Positions 6,073 to 12,931 of a DNA stretch of 12,931 nucleotides are shown here, piece after piece. Both the position numbers and the translations under genes were made by a program. The stretch spans positions 1-12,931 of the forward strand of contig JBLMYS010000156.1 in assembly GCA_050258415.1 (NCBI GenBank), written 5' to 3'. Source of the stretch: JAAXKN01 sp050258415 (lineage in GTDB: Bacteria > Bacteroidota > Ignavibacteria > Ignavibacteriales > SURF-24). Each line of letters opens with the position of its first letter. Position 1 is the stretch's first letter. The notes below the pieces were generated by a model. It worked only from the letters and a program-made list of their open reading frames with translations. It had not been told where the DNA came from and ran no database searches.

Positions 6073-6101
6073 ATTATAATAATTGGCAGATATAATTTCA
6101 T
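6073..6101 (-). promoter_or_regulatory. Candidate promoter of msrA
   Basis: On the minus strand a perfect TATAAT (6073-6078) follows ATGAAA (6096-6101, 4 of 6 matches to TTGACA) after 17 bases. Transcription would begin near 6066, leaving a leader of about 68 bases before the ATG at 5998. It lies in the 160-base gap after the macroglobulin stop codon, where I see no strong terminator. Confidence 0.4.
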
Positions 6102-6158
6102 CTACCCACCTTCTTTTTGCACAGGATCTTATGTATCTCAAACCATTTCAAACTAAAT

Positions 6159-9100
6159 CTATTTCACCCTTAAATGCGTCTCGCTGGAGTGGCTCCTGTA
6201 TTCAGGCGCGTACATACACTGAATTTCAGCAATTCCATCAGAAAATGTCCCGTTATAGGTAACCTTTAGAGGATACTCAAAAACATAAGTCCCTTTGGGA
6301 ATACGGTCCATAAAGAAATTTGCCGAGGCATCCTTTGTTGCCTCATAATAAAACAGCCCGTCCTGGTATCTGCAACCAGATAATACATTTACAGGCTCTA
6401 AACCCGAAGCCCTCATATCCTTAATGTGCACAAACTCCATATCCCGGTCTGTCCTTATTATAAGCCTTACCTTAAGTTCGTCACCCGCTTTCAACTCTAA
6501 AGCCTCTGTAACAGGAATAAGCTTATTATTGCCGGCCTTGAGGAATAAATCCTTTTTAATGCTGAGACCTGAACCCGATGCAGCCAATTTATCCAGCTTT
6601 TCAAAATACTGCCAGTACAATGCTCCCCATGCAGGAACACTGTTTCTGTTCGTAACCGCCACATTACTCATCTCAGGACTTATCCCTTCAGCATCCCAGG
6701 ACCTCTTTACGTATCCTGTTCCTGCTTCGGGATTGCTTTTTACAACATCCAGCTTCTCACCACCTATCTGAATTTCCGGCATCAGTGACTCATTCCTCCA
6801 GTCCGTTCCCCTTAAAAGAAGCACGTAAACGGCTTCCGCGGTTGCCCTGGGTGACGTCCATGAGTTCGTCTGCTTGTTCTTTAAGAGCCACACTTTCATC
6901 TCATCAACACTCTTGCTGTCATGGAGAATTTCATCCACTGCTTCAATTAATAACGCCTGCGTTTCTATGGGCGACTCATACCAGTAGTATCCGCTTTTCT
7001 GATTAAAATGCATCCCCATTTCCTTATCCGTTACGGCGTTATCGAGCACTGACTTCATAATTTTTTCGGCATTTTCATTGTCATTATACCTGTGGCACAT
7101 AAGGGCTATCATCCCCTGCATATAGATTCCCCTCTCCTGCCATTTCTCCAAAGCCCGCTTCTTCCAGAAATTAAACGCTTCCTGGTGTATATTATAAAGG
7201 GGCAATTTTGTAAAGAAGCTCCTGGCATAAAGGTACTGTATCTTTTCATTGCCCGCGTAAACACCTGAGAGCGTTGAATCCCTCTTCTTCGCTGCTATAT
7301 AATCATTGTACATCTTCTCATCACACCTCTGAATAGCTTTCAATACGGGACTACTCCAGGAATTTTTCGGCGTTACAATTGATATCCCCAGCTTTTGCAG
7401 ATGCCCAAATCCCGCAATAATGCTCTGAGTGAGATAAATATTTTCCTCCATCCCCCGGAACCACGCCCATCCCCCTTTTTCAGTCTGCATGCTTCTAAGC
7501 TTCTCCTCTGCTTTACTTAGCTGAGGCTCCAGCTTCGCAAAGTCAAAAAGTTCTCCAAGACGCGCCATGCTCTCAGTCTCACTCTGGGCCTCTGCATACC
7601 ATGGAGTTTCTTCAATAAGCAAATTCTTCAGATCCTGGTTTTTCTCTAAGCTGGATGAAAGTACCTTTTTCCCCGAAGCTTTCCACGCTTCGAACGCCTT
7701 TTTAAGTTCGGGGTTTGAATTTGCAATATGCATCGCTATACTGGTAGCATAATAGCTATTGAAGATGTTATCAGCCGATTCAAAATTATATTCCATTAGT
7801 GACGGCAGCGCCTGAAAGGCAAGATAAGCCGGGTTGGAGGTAAATTCCAGCGTAAGCTTAAAGTTCTTAAGACTTCCGGACTGTTTACTCCTCAGGCTCT
7901 CAAAGACAAATGACCTGTTTTCATTTCCTTTTAGAGGAAGAGGCATCGACTCGGTTACGAGCACCATGTTTTCCAGAACGGGAATTATATTCTCCTCGCC
8001 GTCTGAAAAGCTGCCGCTTTGGGCTACAACCCTGCAGAGGACCGAACGGAATTTTCCTTCAGGAATAGTGAGCTTCCAGGTTAATACTTTTGTCTCTTTT
8101 GGCTTAAGGCTATATTCCCGCAGGGAATTGATGTTTCCAAGCGCCTCATCAATTGAATGCCTTCTAATGCCGTCAAGGCCCATAAGACGCGCCTGCCCTG
8201 TAATTGTGCTGTCAGAAAGATTTGATACCCTGGAAGTATACCAGATGGTGTCTTTTTCCCTGAAAAACCTGGGCGGGAATGCCTGAACCATCATTTTTTT
8301 CTGCGTTACCGTACTTGATGTCAGCATTCCGAATTCAAGATCCTCAGTGTGAGCCATAACCATCATCTTCCATTTCGTTAGCGCCTCTGGCACCTTGAAG
8401 GAAAACTCAGCTATCCCTTCCTCGTTTGTCGGTAGATTAGGATAGAAGAATGCAGTCTCCGAAAAGTTCTTTCTTGCGGCAACATTCATCAGCATGTTTT
8501 TATCTTCAGAAGCAAATGGGGAAGCCAGGAGATCTTTCTTTGGCGCTTCCTGCACCCCTTCGAGCAGGAAACCGGCTTCCATTCTTCTCTCCCCGACGAA
8601 CGTAAAAGCTTCTTCTTTTGGCGATTCTTTTACTATGGTAATAGCTGCACTGCTGTTTGGCATATCAGACTTATTGCCCGGAGCCGTAACCACATCTTTT
8701 AATACCGACGATTTCAGGAGGGATATCGGAAATGTTCTGCTTTTATACATCCTGCCATAAAATGTCTCGTTATATGCATGAAAAAGTTCGTAGTAATATA
8801 AATTGTTGTACAGAATCCAGGGCCGCTCACTGTAGTCCTCCCAATATCTTCGAGTGCTCATGAAATTACCCAGGGAAAAACTGACCGTTTCATCCCACCA
8901 GTTATTCCGGTAGTAATCCCTGTAAATTTCAAGATTCCATTTATACGGGTCGCCAAGGGCATCAAGTGACTCATCATACATTGCGGCCAGGACTTCAGCT
9001 TCGGCAGGATTCCCGTTATGATCTTTTACTTTTATCTTCCAGGTCTCAGTTTCACCTGGCGTAATTTTATCCCTGAATGTCTCCAGCTCCACTTTCAGCT

Positions 9101-12100
9101 TCTTATTATTCCATGGAACAGTTATGTATTTTGAAGAATGGAACATGCTGTTTTCCCAAACCATGTAACAGTGCACTACAAAATATCCACGGTATTTTTC
9201 CTTTACCGGAATTTCTATCAGTTTTTGCTCATTACTCAGACTGTACCATTCCCTCTTAATAGGTTTGCCTTTACATTCTACCTCAAAAAGCACAGTCGCG
9301 TTATTTAATGCCGTTCCTATTGAAACCATAAGATTCTCTCCCGGCTCAACTTCATACTTTAAGGGATGGAACCACAATGCATCCTTCAGCGGCATCTTCC
9401 CGGAAGTGGGATCGAGGAGCGTAAAATATTTTATTATTTCAGCAGGCTTTCCATTTATGTCTTTTGCCGATATTTTGAGCATATACTTCCCCTGCTCCAG
9501 TCTGCTGAAAACATTTTTCCCAAACGGCTTCTTCTCAACTGTTACAAACGATGTATCCAGTACCAGTTTCTCTTTTTCCCAGCATGCGGAGTTCTGCTCA
9601 TCCATGTAGGCCTCGTGGCTAAGGAGTCTGTGAAACTCATCCATGGATAAAAGACTTGTATCGGGCTTTCCTAAAAATGACTTTCTAAATATCCGCTCCG
9701 GAGCCTTTAATTTGAAAACCGAGAGGCTGACCTGTGCAGGCTTTAAATTTCCGCTCAAGTCTTTTGTAGCTAAGGTGTAATTCTGCTGCCCGTTTTTGTT
9801 TATTACTTCCGGAATATCTATGTCCGCCAAAATTGAAACGCCTCCGGCCATTACCCCCGTCTCTGCTCTATGCGACTCACCTGTCTTATCAACTGCTACA
9901 ACATAAATGTGATAGTTATAAACCGTCTCCCTGCCTTTATCCAGTGGGTCAGGCAGAGCCTTGAATGTAAATGTAAACTCTCCTTTATCGTTGGATGTTA
10001 ACCTTCCCTCTGCAACTTTTTCAGCTCCTCCGTCTCTATAGCCCGGCAGATACTTCCAGTTTCCATAAAGAATATACTGTTCACGCAGCACCGTGTATTG
10101 TGTCTCCACCCGGCTTAGCAGGGCACCTGAATAAGCCTGCACTGACCCTGTTACTTTAATTTCATCATTCAGGCTGTATTCCCCTTTAATTTTATCCAGA
10201 TGTACTTCGAACTGCGGACGCTTATACTCTTCTACATTGAAGAATCCCGCTTCACCATTTAACCTCCATAGGCCGGTAAACAATTTCTCAGGCAGTTCAA
10301 ATTGCCCGTTTACACTGCCGTATTCGTTTGTTTCAAGCTCCAGCTGGCTTACAACTCTCCCGTTCGGATCATAAAGAGTAACAGTTTTGTGGCTGTTTTT
10401 CTCAACTTCATATTCTCCCGTACTTTGTTTGTGCCTGAAAGACAACCCCTTGAAAAATACGGTCTGCCCCGGACGGTAGATCTTCCTGTCGAAAAAGAAA
10501 AACGTTTTGCTAAACCATTCGTCAGAATTCCCGTAATAAAGCCCCTTGTAATAGTCCGTGGCAAAGGAATCCTTCCCTGCGGAAAAAACAAAATGAAATG
10601 AGCTATAGGGCGGGCTGAAATCAGCGTATCCATCCTCATCTGTCTTAAGAGTCTTGTATGACTTTATTTCGGGCGAATTGTAATTATTCTTAACTGAAAC
10701 CTCAATATTTACTTCGTCAAGAGGTTTACCACTCTTCCTGTCCAGCACATAGAACTCAATTTTTCCATCCTCTGTATTTATAATGGCACTCAGATTTGTA
10801 ACAAAAATTCCCTGGTATAAAGTAAGCCCCGGACTAAAAGAAAAGGCAGAATCGGCCGAGGCCATAATAACATATTTCCCTGTTGGAAGCGCGGGGAAAA
10901 TATAATCAAATTTATGCGAGCAGTAATCACCAAGGTCAGGGAAAAGCGCACTGAAAGACCTGTATGGCCTTAAAGTCCGGTAGTAGTTTACTAAAGCAGA
11001 TTCATTACTAAATGAAGTGTCGGATCTTATTGAAGACACTTCAATAACCCGGAAGAATACACGTGTCAAATTTTTGCAGAATACCGAAATCCTGAAAGGC
11101 TCATCCGGCAATACGGCATTTTCAGCCTGTACAAAAAGAGATTTCCCAAGAATACCCGATTTAATTGATTCCGACAGCTTTGCGCCGTAGCTCTCAGGGA
11201 AGTTTACAATTGCACTGTCGCAGAACCCCAAAGCCTTTTTGATATTCCACCTGCTATTATTTAAGCTTACCTGCCAGTAACCAGGGTTCTCATAATAATA
11301 TAAGGCCAGATCAGCCCAGACTCTCGACAAGGGTAAGCTGCCTTTATAATACACGGCCAATTTATTGAGCGCCTTAAGGTACAGTGAGTCACCGGGTGAC
11401 CTGAGAAAGTTCATCCTGATATAATTCAGGCGAGTAAGATCGATATCCACAAGTTCCGATTTCAGACTGTCCCCCAAATGAAACACAGTCAGATCCCTCA
11501 GGATTTTAACGGCATTGTCTTTTATAAGGCTGCTGCCTTCGGGAAGATTTACCGCTCTTAAAAATTCTTCCGCTGTTCCTAAAAGCCCCGGTTCCTCACG
11601 GAACCTTTTGTCAAATTTATCAATATTGAACTGACTATTGGTGAAACAGTCCAGAGCATCATGGCAGAGCATATCATATAGCGTTGGACGGTATTTCGAA
11701 CCATATATGTTCCCTTTTAGTATAAAGTCTGAGTATTCAGAAACGGGAATTCTCTTTAACTCTTCGCTTCCCTCAAGTGAAGCGAAAAAAAGTTTTTCCG
11801 CCTCATCACGAATCCTGTTAAGGCTCCAGGTCTCGAAATCGCTGCTGCTGTCGTCCTCTATTGCGGACCTGTTCCTGAACGAGTAATAATTTTCTCTGTA
11901 GTACATCCAGTATTCGCCGGCAAGAGCTGCCTGGAGTATATTCCGTTCCGGAAACCCCAGAAGTCCGAGCCCTCTTTCCATTTCTTTAATTATGAGCCTT
12001 TCATTTTTACTGTCCAGCGTTTTTTCATACGACAGCTTAACAAGAAGCGCCTTAAGAGTCTGCTTAGCGTTCTTTTCACTTGAGGCCATCTGGTAAATAT

Positions 12101-12311
12101 CTTCTGCAACCTGTTTGGCGCTTTGCGTCCTGTTAAGGTTATCCAGCGAATCTATCTGCCGCCAGAATACCTCATAATCATTTTGATTATTCTCATTAGA
12201 AAGTTTTTCATGGGTTTTCTTTTCTTTAATTTCCCTGTTCTGCGCAAAGGCCAGGGAATAAAAGCAAACGAAAAAAAGAAATGTCAGACCGGCCAGTGTT
12301 TTATAACTCAT
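6159..12311 (-). CDS. Exported alpha-2-macroglobulin-family protein lacking the thioester motif
   Basis: This 2050-residue protein has a type I signal peptide (hydrophobic core 8-20, cleavage probably after A-F-A at residue 23) and no lipobox, so it should be periplasmic or released. Residues ~30-390 look helical; beta-rich macroglobulin domains follow, with the MG2 landmark DRKIYRPGQTV at 608-618. A bait-region-domain-like part covers ~975-1115 (P-x-x-Y-E-V-E-P-G-E…A-x-Y-D-E-S). The A2M core landmark is at 1280-1348: NF-x-E-T-A-FFYP-x-L, PEALTKWK, AHT, TQKKMMV and PPRF. The thioester-domain helices cover ~1490-1835 (GGW at 1613-1615; TSPRATAEAVY at 1819-1829), with a beta C-terminal domain to the end. 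The thioester Cys-x-Glu-Gln is Ser1512-Ala-Asp-Asn1515. Thioester-bearing relatives trap attacking proteases covalently; this one cannot do so by that chemistry, though E. coli YfaS shows thioester-less members exist. No Shine-Dalgarno is visible. No pbpC lies nearby. Confidence 0.95.
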   Translation of the reverse strand: MSYKTLAGLTFLFFVCFYSLAFAQNREIKEKKTHEKLSNENNQNDYEVFWRQIDSLDNLNRTQSAKQVAEDIYQMASSEKNAKQTLKALLVKLSYEKTLDSKNERLIIKEMERGLGLLGFPERNILQAALAGEYWMYYRENYYSFRNRSAIEDDSSSDFETWSLNRIRDEAEKLFFASLEGSEELKRIPVSEYSDFILKGNIYGSKYRPTLYDMLCHDALDCFTNSQFNIDKFDKRFREEPGLLGTAEEFLRAVNLPEGSSLIKDNAVKILRDLTVFHLGDSLKSELVDIDLTRLNYIRMNFLRSPGDSLYLKALNKLAVYYKGSLPLSRVWADLALYYYENPGYWQVSLNNSRWNIKKALGFCDSAIVNFPESYGAKLSESIKSGILGKSLFVQAENAVLPDEPFRISVFCKNLTRVFFRVIEVSSIRSDTSFSNESALVNYYRTLRPYRSFSALFPDLGDYCSHKFDYIFPALPTGKYVIMASADSAFSFSPGLTLYQGIFVTNLSAIINTEDGKIEFYVLDRKSGKPLDEVNIEVSVKNNYNSPEIKSYKTLKTDEDGYADFSPPYSSFHFVFSAGKDSFATDYYKGLYYGNSDEWFSKTFFFFDRKIYRPGQTVFFKGLSFRHKQSTGEYEVEKNSHKTVTLYDPNGRVVSQLELETNEYGSVNGQFELPEKLFTGLWRLNGEAGFFNVEEYKRPQFEVHLDKIKGEYSLNDEIKVTGSVQAYSGALLSRVETQYTVLREQYILYGNWKYLPGYRDGGAEKVAEGRLTSNDKGEFTFTFKALPDPLDKGRETVYNYHIYVVAVDKTGESHRAETGVMAGGVSILADIDIPEVINKNGQQNYTLATKDLSGNLKPAQVSLSVFKLKAPERIFRKSFLGKPDTSLLSMDEFHRLLSHEAYMDEQNSACWEKEKLVLDTSFVTVEKKPFGKNVFSRLEQGKYMLKISAKDINGKPAEIIKYFTLLDPTSGKMPLKDALWFHPLKYEVEPGENLMVSIGTALNNATVLFEVECKGKPIKREWYSLSNEQKLIEIPVKEKYRGYFVVHCYMVWENSMFHSSKYITVPWNNKKLKVELETFRDKITPGETETWKIKVKDHNGNPAEAEVLAAMYDESLDALGDPYKWNLEIYRDYYRNNWWDETVSFSLGNFMSTRRYWEDYSERPWILYNNLYYYELFHAYNETFYGRMYKSRTFPISLLKSSVLKDVVTAPGNKSDMPNSSAAITIVKESPKEEAFTFVGERRMEAGFLLEGVQEAPKKDLLASPFASEDKNMLMNVAARKNFSETAFFYPNLPTNEEGIAEFSFKVPEALTKWKMMVMAHTEDLEFGMLTSSTVTQKKMMVQAFPPRFFREKDTIWYTSRVSNLSDSTITGQARLMGLDGIRRHSIDEALGNINSLREYSLKPKETKVLTWKLTIPEGKFRSVLCRVVAQSGSFSDGEENIIPVLENMVLVTESMPLPLKGNENRSFVFESLRSKQSGSLKNFKLTLEFTSNPAYLAFQALPSLMEYNFESADNIFNSYYATSIAMHIANSNPELKKAFEAWKASGKKVLSSSLEKNQDLKNLLIEETPWYAEAQSETESMARLGELFDFAKLEPQLSKAEEKLRSMQTEKGGWAWFRGMEENIYLTQSIIAGFGHLQKLGISIVTPKNSWSSPVLKAIQRCDEKMYNDYIAAKKRDSTLSGVYAGNEKIQYLYARSFFTKLPLYNIHQEAFNFWKKRALEKWQERGIYMQGMIALMCHRYNDNENAEKIMKSVLDNAVTDKEMGMHFNQKSGYYWYESPIETQALLIEAVDEILHDSKSVDEMKVWLLKNKQTNSWTSPRATAEAVYVLLLRGTDWRNESLMPEIQIGGEKLDVVKSNPEAGTGYVKRSWDAEGISPEMSNVAVTNRNSVPAWGALYWQYFEKLDKLAASGSGLSIKKDLFLKAGNNKLIPVTEALELKAGDELKVRLIIRTDRDMEFVHIKDMRASGLEPVNVLSGCRYQDGLFYYEATKDASANFFMDRIPKGTYVFEYPLKVTYNGTFSDGIAEIQCMYAPEYRSHSSETHLRVK

Positions 12312-12329
12312 AGTAAAAAGATTTTGGAA

Positions 12330-12378
12330 GTTATAAAGAATTGTTAGTTTCTTAGATCCTGATTTTGCAGGAAACTAA
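12330..12378 (-). promoter_or_regulatory. Leader of the macroglobulin gene: inverted repeat next to a TATAAC box
   Basis: In the 134-base gap before the macroglobulin gene, TTAGTTTC (12344-12351) and GAAACTAA (12371-12378) form a perfect 8-bp inverted repeat. An inner CTG/CAG pair (12359-12361 and 12368-12370) can extend it. On the minus strand a TATAAC box (12330-12335) lies just downstream, so the repeat covers the place where a -35 element would be; no good -35 is seen. It could be an operator or a leader hairpin. Confidence 0.33.
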
Positions 12379-12410
12379 ACGAAAGGTAAATATTGGCTTT
12401 TAAAGAAGCA

Positions 12411-12440
12411 CGGAAAAAATGAGGTCTTTTTTCCTTTCCG
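12411..12440 (-). terminator. Weak terminator-like hairpin after the TPR gene
   Basis: On the minus strand GGAAAAAA and TTTTTTCC (12427-12434 and 12412-12419) form an 8-bp stem with a 7-base loop just after the TPR stop codon; CGGAAA/TTTCCG (12435-12440 and 12411-12416) is an alternative pairing. The stem is mostly A–T but ends in a run of six T before CC, so partial termination between the TPR and macroglobulin genes is plausible. Confidence 0.35.
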
Positions 12441-12445
12441 GAATA

Positions 12446-12931
12446 TTACTTTTTGCTGTTCTTTGCCTGAAGGACTGCATACTTCTGCAGCATTTCCCTG
12501 GCCTCCTTTAAGCCCAGGATCTCCGCCCTGCCTAAATCCGAAAAAGCTGAACGGGGCTGCCCCATTTCATAGCGCAGCATCCCCCTTAAAAGATAAAGCT
12601 GCGGATTCCGGGGCTCAAATATAATGGCCTTTGTAAAATCCGCCAGGGCCTCACGGTTCTTCCCTGACTTCTGATTTGCAAGGGCCCTGTTATAATATGC
12701 CACCGGATTTCTCTGGCTGTATTCAATCGCCTTTGAATAATCCGCAATGGCATCCGGCAGTTCATTTAATTCGGAGGCTATAATTCCCCTCTGAAGGTAG
12801 GCCTGTGAGAACTTAGGGTAGAACTCAATTGCGTTTGTATAATCCTGGACAGCACCCTGAATGTCTCCCGACTCTTGTTTCAATTTTGCCCGGTAGAAAA
12901 ATCCCCTGGCATAATTTATCCTGCTGTCGGG
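12446..12931 (-). CDS. TPR-repeat protein, C-terminal part (cut by window edge)
   Basis: The frame is open to the right edge, so the gene begins outside the window; 161 codons plus stop are visible. The only in-window start-like codon near the edge is a TTG at 12883, which falls inside a repeat and is not a believable start. Four tetratricopeptide repeats of 33-35 residues follow one another, each with the pattern Y-x2-R-x3-x4-G-x4-A-x2-D-x3-A-I-x3-P. They span visible residues ~5-39, 40-73, 74-107 and 108-140, ending in a short charged tail (NSKK). Such repeats form a superhelical scaffold that binds partner peptides; the partner is unknown. A signal peptide, if any, would lie outside the window. 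It precedes the macroglobulin gene on the same strand by 134 bases with a weak terminator between, so co-transcription is possible but unproven. Confidence 0.88.
   Translation of the reverse strand, partial: PDSRINYARGFFYRAKLKQESGDIQGAVQDYTNAIEFYPKFSQAYLQRGIIASELNELPDAIADYSKAIEYSQRNPVAYYNRALANQKSGKNREALADFTKAIIFEPRNPQLYLLRGMLRYEMGQPRSAFSDLGRAEILGLKEAREMLQKYAVLQAKNSKK

Noticed and set aside
7834..8286. Open plus-strand frame of 150 codons inside the macroglobulin gene
   Set aside because: It is antisense to a continuous, clearly homologous 2050-codon gene and shows no recognisable domain or ribosome binding site.
10349..10639. Second minus-strand frame of 96 codons within the macroglobulin gene
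   Set aside because: It is out of frame with the macroglobulin, which is unbroken here, so it is neither a frameshift piece nor a likely nested gene.
5438..12311. A functional macroglobulin–MsrA repair pair
   Set aside because: MsrA has no export signal and so is cytoplasmic, while the macroglobulin is exported; they would not meet, and msrA has its own promoter candidate.

Overview
The window looks like chromosomal DNA from a member of the Bacteroidota/Chlorobiota–Ignavibacteriota group. My best guess is an ignavibacterium-like organism. This rests on the Bacteroidota-style giant alpha-2-macroglobulin-like protein, several genes with weak or no Shine-Dalgarno sequence, the ~300-residue form of SAICAR synthase, and moderate base composition. 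It is an inference; no rRNA or other phylogenetic marker is complete here. I see no mobile element, CRISPR array, tRNA or rRNA, and no intergenic gap exceeds about 205 bases.

Right-to-left housekeeping block (4256 down to 1, minus strand): purC and a DUF971 protein abut with no spacer. After a 106-base gap comes a tightly packed run pgsA–pgpA–cinA–thpR–recA. PgsA and PgpA are consecutive steps of phosphatidylglycerol synthesis and their genes overlap. cinA and thpR also overlap, and recA (only its first 26 codons are in the window) starts 11 bases after thpR. The run combines two known neighbourhoods, pgsA–cinA–recA of Bacillus-type genomes and cinA–ligT(thpR)–recA of Deinococcus. A good sigma70-like promoter lies in front of purC.

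Central plus-strand pair (4438–5418): a four-helix membrane protein of unknown function and a small predicted lipoprotein with a compact conserved-looking domain. Between them is a 204-base gap holding an unusually GC-rich block with inverted and direct repeats. The lipoprotein converges on msrA, and both genes share a terminator hairpin whose loop contains the msrA stop codon.

Right part (12931 down to 5438, minus strand): the C-terminal part of a TPR protein, then a 2050-residue exported alpha-2-macroglobulin-family protein, then msrA with its own candidate promoter. The most notable feature is that the macroglobulin's thioester site, Cys-x-Glu-Gln in active family members, reads Ser-Ala-Asp-Asn here. 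The protein therefore cannot trap proteases covalently through a thioester. It also has a cleavable signal peptide rather than a lipobox, a strongly aromatic-rich segment, and a disordered-looking linker just before the A2M domain. I found no clear new multi-gene defence or mobile system; the thioester-less macroglobulin with its TPR neighbour is the best lead.
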